Of a stretch of DNA of 64,000 nucleotides, positions 23,801 through 35,965 are shown piece after piece. The position numbers were made by a program, and so were the translations under genes. This DNA comes from Sciurus carolinensis (lineage: Eukaryota > Chordata > Mammalia > Rodentia > Sciuridae): assembly GCF_902686445.1 (NCBI RefSeq), contig NC_062227.1, forward strand, positions 20,659,678 to 20,723,677. Direction: 5' to 3'. The notes beneath the pieces are model-generated. The model did not search any database, had not been told where the DNA came from, and worked only from the letters and a program-made list of their open reading frames with translations. Positions within the stretch are counted from its first letter, which is position 1. The number at the start of each line of letters is the position of its first letter.

Positions 23801-24664
23801 TGTTGGCTTAGGATCAGACTTCCTTAACAGGACTCCCATAGCACAAGAAATAAAAGCAAGAATGAACAACTGGGATAGATTCAAACTAAATAGATTTCTC
23901 TCAGCAAAGGAAACTATCAGTAATGTGAAGAGAGAGCCTACAGAGTGGGAGAATATCTTTGTCACTCATACTTCAGATAGTGCACTAATTTCCAGAATAT
24001 ATAAAGAACTTAAAAACTCTACACCAAGAATACAAATAATCTAGTCAACAAATGGGCTAAGGATATGAACAGACACTTCATAGAAGCAGATATACAAGCA
24101 ATCAACAGATACATGAAAAAATATTCATCATCTCTAGTAATAAGAGAAATGCAAATCAAAGCTACCCTAGGATTCCATCTCACCCCAATTAGAATGGTGA
24201 TTATCAAGAACACAAGCAACAGTAGGTGTTGGTGAGGATGTGGGGAAAAAGATACACTCATGCATTGCTGGTGGGGCTGCAAATTAGTGCAGCCACTCTG
24301 GAAAGCAGTATGGAGATTCCTCAGAAAGCTTGGAATGGAACCACCATTTGACCCAGCTATCCCACTCCTTGGCCTATACTCAAAGGACTTAAAATCAGCC
24401 TACTACAGAGATACAGCTACATCAATGTTCATAGCTGCTCAATTCACTATAGCCAGACTGTGCAACCAACCAAGATGTCCTTCAATTGATGAATGGATAA
24501 AGAAACTGTGGTATATATATACAATGGAATATTACTCAGCCATAAAGAATGATAAAATTATGTCATTTGCAGGCAAATGGATGAAATTGGAGAATATCAT
24601 GCTAAGTGAGGTAAGCCAATCTCAAAAAACCAAAGGACAAATGATCTCACTGATAAGCGGATGA
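20860..24664 (+). pseudogene. L1 ORF2 (endonuclease and reverse transcriptase), broken
   Basis: ORF2 nicks target DNA and copies L1 RNA. The start MTGNTNHITIITLNVNALNS (20860) is the usual endonuclease N-terminus. Endonuclease motifs follow in another frame (IINIYAPN, GDFNTPLS, DHNGLKLEIN; 21024-21638). The longest open part (22268-23266) holds the [46 protein letters not shown], then RQRCPLSP and FNDD. The C-terminal cysteine-rich region is seen at 24260-24400 ([19 protein letters not shown]) and the frame ends LISG at 24664. At least five frame breaks are present. About 1268 codons overall, the usual L1 length. Two conserved RT motifs are altered (RQGCP to RQRCP, FADD to FNDD). Confidence 0.93.
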
Positions 24665-24690
24665 TGACACTTAATGGGGGGTGGGAGTGT

Positions 24691-24732
24691 TTAGTGTTAG
24701 GATTAGGGTTAGGTTTAGGGTTAGGGTTAGGG
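24691..24732 (+). repeat. Telomere-like TTAGGG hexamer block in the L1 3'UTR
   Basis: Seven consecutive hexamers in perfect 6-base register, all beginning TTAG: variants TTAGTG, TTAGGA and TTAGGT plus four exact TTAGGG. A G-run follows directly. It lies 27 bases after the ORF2 stop codon. The same block occurs at the same place in the L1 copy at 55-57 kb, so it belongs to the L1 family and not to this locus. Confidence 0.95.
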
Positions 24733-24924
24733 AGGGGGGCACGAATGAAGGAAGGAAGGACTGTGTAGAGGGAAAAGGGGTGGTATGGGTAGGGGGGAAG
24801 GGAAAAAATAACAGTGATTCAAACAACATTACCCTATGTAAATTTATGATTGCACAAATGGTATACCTTTACTCCATGTACAAACAGAGAAACAACATGT
24901 ATCCCATTTGTTTACAATAAATAA

Positions 24925-24940
24925 AAAATCAACTACCTGA
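24925..24940 (+). repeat. Right target-site duplication of the full-length L1
   Basis: AAAATCAACTACCTGA follows the A-rich tail. It pairs with 19085-19100. A further A-run at about 24951-24963 lies just outside it. Confidence 0.8.
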
Positions 24941-25960
24941 GCAATTCTGAAATAAAAAAAAAGTTAATGCTTCAAACTTGGAGTGTCATCTCTCTGGAGG
25001 GAGGGGGGTGAATTCCTGTCAAGGGATGCCAGTGTGACTGGGTGGTTGTGGGTGAGGTCAGTATGGGAGCAGTGGTAAAGAGAAGCGGTCTTTCAAGGAG
25101 TGTGAACCTGTTTGCATGTGATGTGAAAAAAGGTATAGGTCCTACCCAGGAATGTAAGGTCATCAGGTAATAAATGTATTGCCTTTAGTAAGATCACTCT
25201 AGCAACAGGAGAGCAAATGGATCAAGAGTTGAGTTGGAGACAGGGAAACAGTGAAGACAACAATGTTAAGTACCAGAGATAGGTAGGGATTGAACAAGCC
25301 TATGACAAGTTGATTGAAGAAAACCACAGCAAATTCAGGAGATGGAACTCTACTTCATCCTTCAGAGTTAGACAGTGTTGTTCACTCTAGGGACCCACAC
25401 CAGTGTCTCCATGTACACTCAAGTGGAGATGGCATCCCAGGGACAGAAGTACATTCACCTGGAGGCTAACACTCACTGACCCATCAGGAATACTACAGGA
25501 TCCAGTTAGTGGCCAGACACCATATGTTCTAGAAGACTTGAAAGAAAAAAAAATTTAGAAAACAAGCAGCACATGTGCCCAGGATGTATTATCTTAACAC
25601 AGACACCTGGACAATGGCCTGGAGAGTCCCTTTCAGCTCATAGAAAATGTGTGAAATTGAACAAAGATTTAAGCCATTAATGACAAGTTGATCCAAACAG
25701 CTAAAATCTGAGGGTCTTTATTATTTACAGAGATATGATATTCTAGAAAAACAAAACAGCAATATGCCATAGTAAGACTTTCTGACTCTGTACCAGACAT
25801 CTTTTTAACATCCCTATTTTGTAATATTGTGATAATAGCTTATTACTAATAAAAATATTTCTGATAATGTAAGTACCTAGTGCCAATACTTTTCCCTAAG
25901 ATATTGTTTATTATTCTACTCGAAGTCATGGACCAAGGTTGTTTCTGATTTTATTCTTAA
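24941..25960. other. No recognised feature
   Basis: Unique-looking DNA with short, unconserved-looking ORFs. No repeat or exon signature seen. Confidence 0.4.
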
Positions 25961-26018
25961 AGTTAATAACAGCTAACTTTGCTAAAATTCTCTGAGAACT
26001 TACTTCTATGTTCCAGGC

Positions 26019-26019
<1 letters not shown>

Positions 26020-26072
<53 letters not shown>
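26020..26072. repeat. (TA)n microsatellite
   Basis: About 26 uninterrupted TA units that begin exactly where the MIR consensus has GCATTATA, so probable expansion from a seed in the MIR. Confidence 0.97.
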
Positions 26073-26075
<3 letters not shown>

Positions 26076-26086
26076 TTAATCTTCAG

Positions 26087-26225
26087 AGTTGGGATTGTGA
26101 CTCAATTGTAAAGTGCTTGTCTGGCATGCATGAGGCACTGGGTTCGATTCTCAGTACGACATAAAAATGAATAAATAAAATAAAGGTGTTATGTCTGTCT
26201 ACAACTTAAAAAAATTTTAAAAAGA
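26087..26225 (+). mobile_element. ID SINE with extended sciurid-type 3' tail
   Basis: ID body (GAGTTGGGATTGTGACTCA, CACTGGGTTCGATTCTC) followed by AATAAATAAAATAAAGG and then TGTTATGTCTGTCTACAACT, an extra tail also seen in the IDs at 34.7 kb and 51.1 kb. The flanks AATTTAATCTTCA and TTTTTAATCTTCA look like an imperfect target duplication inside the MIR. Confidence 0.9.
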
Positions 26226-26395
26226 ATTTTTAAAATTTTTAATCTTCATCTACTTCTATTGGGTACATTACTAGTATTACCTATATTTTTAGCAGTGAGG
26301 AAACAGACACAGAGAGGGAAAGTAAGTTACCTGAGGTTACACAGATGGTATGAACCTGTGGAACCAGGTGTTCTGCTTGCAAACACACCACGCCT

Positions 26396-27379
26396 TTCAG
26401 AAAGTGTGATTCATCATGTTAGCACATCATGAAAGAATGCTACTGGAATCATCTCTATAGCCTCCATTATATCCCATATATACAATTCTGAAAATAAAAT
26501 TAGAAGGCATCTTCATTTGAAAATAGAAATTCTCTCTAAGCAATATCATGGTCAAGTTAGTATGTCATTGATGGTTTTGTTGAGAATGACCAGCCAGGAA
26601 CAGACTCATAATCCCCCAGCACAGACCAGTAGGGTGGAGTCTGTGAGCATAATGGGAGCTTCTTCTTGCCCTAACTGGTTAATGGAAACAGTCTATGGTT
26701 TCCAAGCCCCAAGGCAATCATAGCCTATGTAAATTTAGCCTCCTGGGTATCAAGAGAGAAGTGGACACAGTGACCATGCTGAAGGGTAATGGCCCTCTGT
26801 CCACCTGCATATCCCCTACCCAGAGGTGCATTTTCCTTTCTGATCCCCAGCCCCACCCTGGTTTTTCTCAGGCTTGCACCTCTTGGATTAGATGCTGCTT
26901 TGAGTTCCAACTAGACACTACAAACCAGGCTTCTGGAGAACTCTGGTGACACACTGCTTCAAGGCCCCCTTGTACATACTGAGTAAGGAGCCTGGCTTGG
27001 ATCAGACTTGGAGTCTCAGGGTTCCCCTGAATACAGTAGTTTTACTTATTACCTGCCCTAAAGTTCTTTTTCTGCTTTTTGGTGTTGGGTGGTTTTCTTG
27101 ACACTGTTCTTTCTCAGCTCCACCTCAGGTGCTCCAACACCATTAGTAACATGTGCCATGATTCTTGGACTTGGGCTAGAAATTATTCCATGCATTTCAC
27201 TATGAAAGGAAATGAAACACTCAAAATCAGTCATCTGACCAGTGGGTCAGCAGTTGAAAGTTCAGGGTGCATGAGTGAATTAGGTATTAGGTATTAGGCT
27301 ACCTGCAAAATGTATATGAAAAGCACATGGGAATTCCATATCTCCCACAAACTTTGAAAGCAGCATATTTAAATATATA
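26396..27379. other. No recognised feature
   Basis: Unique-looking sequence. Overlapping ORFs of 60-84 codons on both strands carry no recognised domain. Confidence 0.4.
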
Positions 27380-27660
27380 GTCACATGTTGCTTAATGATG
27401 GGCACTTATTCTAGGAGGTGCATTCTTAGGTGATTTTTATCATTGTGTCAACATTAAGAGTAAATTTACACAAACCTGTACAGCATGTTACTGTACTGAT
27501 TACTGTAGGCCGTTGAAGCACAATGGTATTCTGTGTAGTTCAACATAAAAAAGGTGGGATAAAAATGCAAGACCATCAGATTTTTTTAGTTTCATTATAA
27601 TCTTATGGGACTACTCATATATGCAGTCTGTCATTCATGGAAATGTCACTATGGGATAAT
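27380..27660 (+). mobile_element. Tigger-like (Tc1/mariner superfamily) non-autonomous DNA transposon
   Basis: TAGTCACATGTTGCTTAATG at the left, ACAAACCTGTACAGCATGTT and ACTGTACTGATTACTGTAGG in the middle, and AATCTTATGGGACTAC at the right match a common mammalian non-autonomous DNA element that I place with the Tigger group. The exact subfamily is uncertain. Confidence 0.65.
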
Positions 27661-27679
27661 ACATACTGCATTAATTTCT

Positions 27680-28215
27680 TCAGGTATTTGGTAACCATTT
27701 ACTGAGTACCATTAGTAGACCACCATAGAGACGAAGACATGTGGTTCTGTTTCAGAAAGTTTAGAATCTAATATGAGAAGCAAACATATAACCATACATG
27801 TCATATGAAACAGATAATCTGAAAACAAATGCTTTTCATAACACATATTAAATTTTCTAATGAGACGGTGCACTGTGATTTGTTGTCAAGGTGATATAGA
27901 TGAAGCAACTGGTCAAGGATCAAGTCACAATTTCTGACTACTGCTGGTCAGTTGGAAGGACATAACCTCCTATCAAGGTCATTAGGCCTGTCACAATCAT
28001 TAGGCCTGTCAAGATCATTAGGTAAGAGCAGTCATGCAACATGGGTGAAACAATGAAAATAGTATTGGGGGATTTTACTTTGCAAATACATACTGAGAAT
28101 TCACTATATTCCAGAACCTCCTGTATGCTGTGTGGACAGACCAAAAAACATTAAGTCTCTGCTTTTTTGGGACTTGATATGAGGGAATAGACAAATAAGT
28201 GCATTGTGTTTCAAA
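27680..28215 (+). mobile_element. L2/MIR-like ancient fragments
   Basis: Two segments (27680-27830 and 28085-28215) have the pattern of a TTTACTGAGTACC-like start, then a stretch about organ-like AGAATCTAATATG and ACAAATAAGTG, typical of decayed L2-class repeats. The identification is weak. Confidence 0.35.
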
Positions 28216-28547
28216 TGGCAATAAGGGCCAAAGTCTAAAATAAAGCATTTTCTCTATCAGTGTTGCTGGGCAGTTTGACATTGACCTTGGAGATGCCAAA
28301 CAGTATGTTGCCTGAGGTCAAGCAAAGTGGTAAAGACAGAACTGAAAAGAGGTTGATCCTGATGGCACAATTGCATCACTTGGACCCAACTTGGCCTGAA
28401 ATGAAGTGTTGGGATTTGTAAAATAATCTGAGTCAAAGATTTCTCTTGTTTTCTTAAGTCTATCTGATCGGGTTTTCTATCTCTTGTAACTGGGAAATGC
28501 TTGCTACTACAGTTAGAGTACAGTTTGTAACTGAAAGGTACTTGATG

Positions 28548-28908
28548 CTGTACTTTGAATGAATCATCCCCTGGAAAACTCATGTTGAAATCTGACTGCT
28601 ATAGTGGAGGTGTTGAGAACAGGGCCTTGAAGAAACTATTAGGTTGTTAAGATTGGGAATGTCTTTCCCTCAGAAGTGGGTTTTCTCCAGAGCAGATTAT
28701 TAAGCAAGGCTGACCTCATATTTGGTTTCTTCTCCAGGCATACATACACTCGCACTTCTTCTTTTCTGCTATGTTATTATAAGGCCCTCAACAGATGTGG
28801 CCACCCAATCTTTTAAGCCCCAGAACTGTGAGTTAATGGATTCTATTCTTTATCAATTACCTGGTGTTGGGTATTCTGTCACAGTAACCAAAGAAGGACT
28901 AAGACACT
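28548..28908 (+). mobile_element. MST-like MaLR LTR
   Basis: It begins TGCTGTACTTTGAATGAATC, has CATGTTGAAATCTGACTGC, CCCCAGAACTGTGAG and TTACCTGGTGTTGGGTATTC, and ends AGAAGGACTAAGACAC, the MaLR LTR order. Confidence 0.78.
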
Positions 28909-29260
28909 AGCCATATCCCCACCCTTAATATCCACATTTCTTGCTACTCTACATACACACATTCGGTCTTGAAGTGACTAAGAGAAAGTAGTCACCAATA
29001 TACTATTCCAAGTCCATGAAACTTGTAAATGGGATCACAGAGGAAAATCTCAAAGGGAACAGATCTTAGGGGAAGCAATGGGAGGAAGGGCACCTCTTTG
29101 ACCAGCCATATTCATGCAGGTCAAGCCAGATAATCCATGGTGCCACAGCCAGTCATCCTTCATCTGAGAAAATGGAGGAAAAGGATGCCCATGGAGGTGC
29201 CCTATGGTATCTAGGGGAGCCTATTTAGATTCTTCCCTAGAGAATGGGACCCTGGTTACT

Positions 29261-29303
<43 letters not shown>

Positions 29304-31559
29304 CATATTGAGATGCATGCTAGCTAGAAGTTGTGCTTTCCCACTTCTTCCTGCTTCACCCATGGTGATAGTCACAAGAAACATTCAGGAACTTAGAAGA
29401 AAAATCAGTGAAATCAATCATCAATAGTGACATCAATCTCTCAAAGATCAGGTTTTCAGGTTTATAAAACTACAATTCATCATAACAAAGAATAATAAAT
29501 TACTGTGACCAGAAGTTTATCCTAGCACTACAGTTCAAAATAGATCATTTGACTTTGTCCAAAAGGTGTTTGACTCTGAAATCTCTTAACTGCATTATAT
29601 TCTATAGCTGATATTTTATTTCCCATAGTTTCCTTATATTTTAAGAAAGGGAATAATAATTTGGGGTTTGTTCTTTTAAACTTTCTTAAATAAACCTTAA
29701 ACTCTAGTCAATGTGTCACCTTCTATCCCCAATATTTTGTAATCTTAGTAATCACTGTACATCTCACAGCATAAAAACACATGTTCTGAAATGTCAAAGG
29801 TCACAAGCTGTTCTTATCAACACTGCAAAGATGCTTAAAATCCCAGACACAGAGCAACTTCCTGGATTTATAACATTACACAGCCATTTGATTTTATTTT
29901 CATTTAATACTACATTAAGTGCTGCAATTTTCTTTTACTCAAGTTTCAGAATATAGAGAATTTAGCAAATGTAAGACCATTCAATAAATGCTCAACTCTG
30001 ATACTCTCCAAACATCTGAAGGAAGATCTACAGAAATATACTATTTTTCTTAAGCCAGCCAACTCTGAGATGTAATGGTAGTCAATAGCTCTTAAAGTAT
30101 TTTCTTCCATAAGAGATTTGATGTAAAAGACTTTGTTTGATCTGAATCTAATTATTGATTTGTTTTTGCTAATTGTATTCTCATTGTTTTATCTATTGTT
30201 CTATAACCCATAAGCCTACCAAGTATTCCCTGTGGTAGTGTTATGTTCACCAGGGTCAGGATGAGGCACTGTGCTGGACATTTGCACATTAATGTGCCAG
30301 GACACAGAGAAGGCACCTCAGGCAAGTGAAGGCCACATTTCAACTGGTTAGAGACAGATGGTGGATCTTCATCACTCATAGACTTAGAAACCCAGATGGG
30401 AGAATGTCCCTTTAGCATGGGAGCAAGAAAGAAAGAGCTCCACTCCATATAACTGGATTCTGCTCCAACCTGTGTCTTTCCTGTCCCTGTGGACTGCAGC
30501 AGTTTTCTCCACAGAGGTCTCTACCCATCACCTCCTTAGGACACATAGACAGACACAGAGATATAGAGGTTCACGAGTGCATAAGCACACAGCAGAATCT
30601 CCAAGAAGGATCCCACTGGCTAACTGGATCTGAACTCAGACCCAGCCTGAGAGCCATTTACTGACTGTGGGGTGGCACATGGACTTGTGATTGCCTGGAA
30701 GTGCCTCAGCTAAACTCAGTGGGTGTGTCATTGTACCAACCAGCAAAATAAATAGTCCCAGAAGTTCTCACTTTTTGTTTTGCTATTTTTTCTTCCTAGA
30801 CCAACCAATGAGCTAGGAATTACAAGTCTCCCCTTTTGTCTTAAATTCTTCCTATCTTGAATTCTCCTATTAAAGTGTCAGTGATGATTTCACCACTCTG
30901 CCCATCAGTTCACCACTCCTAGAAATGCTGCATTCAGTTTAACTTTACCAGGCTCTCAGGCCACCTAAGGATTTATTGATGCTAACAAAACAAATGACTT
31001 TCTTACAGTCTGAGTCCTGCAGGCAGCACTAATCTAACATCATCAGGCAGCAGGTCACCTTGCATGATGCCAACCAGTGGATCCACTGCTTGCTCACATG
31101 TTAGAGACATTTTCTCTTAGGTCTTGAACACCCCTGAGAAATGGGAGCTACAAGGAGCATGTGGGAACCTTAAGCCTCAGCCAGAGTTCCAGGGACCCCA
31201 CAGGTCTATGGAAATGGTGACATATGATTCCAAATAAGGTCCACCAGCCCAGGAATCACAAGGCATCACGAATTCCTTCTCCAGAGAAGATAACCACTAA
31301 GTCAGGTGGTGGAACCACAAACAACACACTTTCTGAAAGTCACATCCTAAAAAAATTTTAAAGTTTCATAAATTTAAATATCAGACACATTCATAATATA
31401 CTCCCAAAAGAAATATAAAGATGTTAGAAACCAAACTTTTTCCAAGTTTCTCTCCATGAGTTAGATATAACTAACACTCCTTCCGTGTATATCTAATTCT
31501 GAAGTATGACCAAGTAAAAATTTTTTTAAAAGTCACTGGTCAGATAAGATATACATCTT
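28909..31559. other. No gene recognised; one TG microsatellite
   Basis: A long unique stretch. The ORFs are short and overlap on both strands (longest 98 codons, minus, 30152-30448) with no domain. No repeat could be named apart from the (TG)n at 29261. Confidence 0.4.
29261..29301. repeat. (TG)n microsatellite
   Basis: About 20 uninterrupted GT/TG units. Confidence 0.98.
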
Positions 31560-31655
31560 GGGCTGGGGATATAGATCAGTTGGTAGAGTGTGTGCCTCAC
31601 ATGCACAAGGCGGGTTCAATTCCCAGCACCACAAAAAATAAAAATTAAAAGAAAT
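31560..31655 (+). mobile_element. ID-family SINE
   Basis: GGGCTGGGGATATAGATCAG start, GCGGGTTCAATTCCCAGCAC B-box region and an A-rich tail. Similar AGATATACATCTT and AATATATATTATACTTCTT sequences flank it. Confidence 0.92.
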
Positions 31656-33120
31656 ATATATTATACTTCTTTAAAATTTGTGACTTGGAGGAAATGTGAA
31701 CGTGTTTTTTAAGCAACTGGTCTAATAATAATTATGTAGTTTCTAATTCAAAATACTTAAAAATGTCTAAGTTTTATGTTTCAATTATTTTAATTCACTG
31801 AAAATACTCATTATCAGGAGTCTAAGGAGAATATTTTTACCTCCTATTGCAAACCGGCTGTTTTATTATTGAACACTAATGTTTTTAATAAACAAGAAAG
31901 GAAATGTGGTATAAAACCACAACTTAAGAACACTTATTATCACACAATACCAAGTGTGTATAATACCTATATCAAATCACTGTTTATAAGCTTCATAGTT
32001 TGTTAAAGTTTTCTCCTACAAACTCCAAGCTCACATGCCAACCAAAACACTGATCCCTGGTCTGAGGTAATTTCCCCAACATGTTTGCCTGCATCAAGAA
32101 TGACTTCCCATTCACCTATCCTGTGGGTACCTCCTCTCACAGGTGGCCTTCCTACATGTGTTTGATTAACTTGAAACATGGAACTCTCCAGGCAAACATC
32201 AAGCATGCTACTGAGACAAGAAGAGCCTGACTCAGTTAAAACATCAGCAGGAGCTTAGTCCCTATTAGCCAAGGTGAGAATTTCTTTGTAGAGTATATTG
32301 ATCCTCTTAGCACACATGGCATTACTTGAGATTGAGCATGTTTCTTTAGTAATAGTGTTGACAGTACAAATAAGGACAAACAATCCATGTCCACTAAATG
32401 CAAGATTCCTGAAAGTAAATTCTTGGAGAAGACATATGACAAAGACACTATTAGACATGTATGTAAATAACTGCTCATGACTTTATACTTTTAGCAATGG
32501 GAGACCGTTCAGTGCCTCCATTCTGCATGCCCGTGATTTACACCAACTGTTTAAGGTTGATGATGTTCTCAGGTAAGAATAACTTAAATACTACAGTTGT
32601 CTATTATATGACATGGTGGATATTTATACTTGAAACTGATAATATTGTGCAAGAACTTATAGGATTAATACACTGTCACCAAAGATGATATAAAATAATG
32701 CTTTCCACAGAAGAGACCCAAGGTGTCAATGAAGGATACAAATCTTCAAATCAAGGTATTCCTTAGGTCAAGTGCTAAGTATTACATGAAAGATTATGGT
32801 TTTGTTTCCCACCTTGGCTTACAAAATAGACATGGTCTGCACCCCGAGTCATGGGCAGGGACATTTCCATGAGTGGATTTCTGGACTTCATGGGGAGGAA
32901 GTGAGACATCAGTGGATGAAAACAAACATTATCACTCTTAGAAGAGTGACTCAAAAGTATGTCCTCCCTGTAGTGGGCCAGAAATTTTTTTTCTTTGAAT
33001 ATTAAGGGCACTTTTGACTGGGAAAGAAAGCAAGAGGAAGCTTCTGGAGAAAAATTACAGGTGTGGAGGTTACAAATCAGGCCTACCCACTGAATTGACT
33101 CCCTGGATCTGTACTTGTGG
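31656..33120. other. No recognised feature
   Basis: AT-rich unique DNA. A small T-run at about 32985-32992 and another at 33123-33129 could mark the 3' end of the neighbouring minus-strand pseudogene, the latter being closer to its last finger. Confidence 0.35.
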
Positions 33121-33129
33121 CTTTTTTTA

Positions 33130-34200
<1,071 letters not shown>

Positions 34201-34213
34201 AGAGGGGTGGTAC

Positions 34214-34660
34214 TGTGATACCACCAGTTATCAGTGATAAGTTCTACTTCCCAGATGTGAAGATAAACACCAGAGAAGCATCGCATCAAGGCAAGCATAG
34301 AAAGTGAGTTTTATTTAAATAACAACACAGACTTTTCCCAGGAGGGAGAAGGGGGCCATAGCTGGTGTCCTGGTCCCTCAAAGTTTAAAGTGCCTTTCTT
34401 GTACACATAGATACATACAAACACTTCCCACTGAGGAAACAAATATTACCTTATCTAATTAGCTTATCTAATGAGATTAATAACATTTATTCACCATTAT
34501 TTCTACTTCCACAAGTCAGACTTTGAGAATGGGAGCCATGAGAAATTATCAAATGTAATTTTTCTAGTCTCTGTGAACCTTTAAATCCAAAAGCCATTTA
34601 AATATAATCTTGATATTTGAAGAACCATCAATAGCCATCTCTTCCCTGGGGGGATTGACC
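34214..34660 (-). mobile_element. Possible solo LTR of an endogenous retrovirus
   Basis: On the minus strand an AAATAAAACTCACTTTC polyadenylation motif lies about 100 bases before an end reading GTGGTATCACA (the plus strand starts TGTGATACC at 34214). This resembles the R-U5 end of an LTR. The upstream limit is unclear and no TATA box is obvious. It lies just upstream of the KRAB pseudogene in the same orientation. Confidence 0.4.
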
Positions 34661-34682
34661 TCATTATCTAAAATGTTTGTGG

Positions 34683-34797
34683 CAGGGCTGGGGCTGTAGT
34701 TCAGTGGTAGAGTGACTGCCTAGCATGTGCTCTTCCTCTATGTGGTCATAAAAATTAAAAATAAAGTTATGGTGTCCATCTATAACTAAAAAAAATT
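34683..34797 (+). mobile_element. ID SINE lacking its B box
   Basis: The start GGGCTGGGGCTGTAGTTCAG is intact, but after GCCTAGCATG the usual GGGTTCAA region is replaced by CTCTTCCTCTATGTGGTCAT. The sciurid-type tail ATGGTGTCCATCTATAACT is present. AAAATGTTTGTGGCA (34668-34682) and AAAACATTTGTGGCA (from about 34799) form the target duplication. Confidence 0.88.
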
Positions 34798-34799
34798 TA

Positions 34800-35965
34800 A
34801 AACATTTGTGGCAATGTAAATTTATTTTTAACATTTAGTTTTAAGTATTAAATACATCTAAATAAAAAGAGGGTGATACATGAAAGCTAGCATTGATATT
34901 TACAGTCAACCAGACAGCCACAGGGAACTGTGCTTAGAAACACATTCACTGCAGACAGGTGTACTGCCCTCCCCACAGAGCACCTGCTCTTGTGACTCCT
35001 TTACAAGAATGCTCAGTGTCAGAGGGGGCACCCTCTTGGGTTCCAGGGAATGCAATGCCAATAGAAAACAAAGAATAAAACAACAAAGTCAATATCATGC
35101 AATTAAAACTAAGGAAGCAGGAAAGGCAGCAAAGACCTCTGCTCTTCTCATGGTAAAGTTTTCTGAAACCACATTTCCTCCAAGTAATAGTGTCCTCCAG
35201 TGACTTACTTTTTGTGTGGCAGTTTAAATTCTTTTCTACAAGCAAATTTTTAATTTCTTAGCAAAATGATAAGTGCTTTCTTTCGGGACCTGAGGATTAG
35301 GTTTTATGTAAATGCCCTATTTTAATTTATTCCTGGAAGTTGTCACTTAAAACTAAGCTAATATTGTATCTGAATCATAGTTAGCATTTGCTTAAAGGAA
35401 AGAAATGTTCATTTTTAGCAGTGACTCACAAACATTATGGCCTTAAATGAGTGAATTCTAAATTATCAATCTATGTGGCATGGATGAATGTGGGTGAAAG
35501 GGTAAGTTTATTTGTAATACTTACTATTCCTTCAGATTAACTTTCCTGATGATCTTAAGGCTGGATCCCCCCCCCACCCCAAATTTAAATCTGGATACCC
35601 AGCAGCAAGGTCAGTTTCCGAACATGCTTACCAGCACTTTATTGAAAGGCCTACTAGCTTGTCTCCCTGTGCACACTTGGATTAAAAAAACATTTATTTT
35701 TTTTTTTTTAAGGAAGAATGGGAAAGGGTGAGAGACAGAGGGGACTTGTCTTAAGATTCCTCAAGAAAAGCCCTGTGATGGAGATTTTGATCTGAATGAA
35801 ACTTTTAAAACTTTTTTTTTAATAATTGTCAGATTAAAATATCTTAAAGTCTGTTGAATCAGTTTGGCTGACATCTCATAGCATTAGTTCAGAACTGAGG
35901 AATATGGTTGTGCTGACACTAAATTTGTAAGCAGAAGAAATCACAAAATTTAAGCATATGAACTT
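34800..35965. other. No recognised feature
   Basis: Unique-looking DNA with overlapping sense and antisense ORFs at 34880-35245, an arrangement typical of non-coding sequence. Short C- and T-runs near 35567 and 35697. Confidence 0.4.

Larger units (their letters stand above)
19101..24924 (+). mobile_element. Full-length L1 retrotransposon (LINE-1), inactive
   Basis: About 5.8 kb from a 5' end reading GGAATCCAAGATGG shortly after the left duplication, through a GC-rich 5'UTR (to 19760), ORF1 (19761-20803), ORF2 (20860-24664) and a G-rich 3'UTR to a short A-rich tail. The matching 16-bp duplications show one complete insertion. Both ORFs contain stops and frameshifts, so this copy cannot move by itself, but divergence is modest. 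It is the reference copy for the partial elements at 55.2 kb and 62 kb. Confidence 0.93.
25962..26395 (+). mobile_element. MIR SINE split by an ID and a (TA)n tract
   Basis: The left part (AACTTACTTCTATGTTCCAG, GCATTA) and right part (GTGAGGAAACAGACACAGAG, AGTAAGTTACCTGAGG, TTACACAG) are the two halves of an ancient MIR. Between them lie a TA microsatellite and an ID insertion. Confidence 0.75.

Noticed and set aside
24691..24732. Ancestral telomere fusion or telomerase-repaired break
   Set aside because: The same block occurs at the same L1 position in another copy, so it travelled with the L1.
24681..24920. 79-codon ORF with RVRFRVRVRE-like repeats
   Set aside because: It is the translation of the TTAGGG-like block and G-rich L1 3'UTR.
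26020..26072. Origin or matrix-attachment signal
   Set aside because: A plain TA microsatellite explains it.
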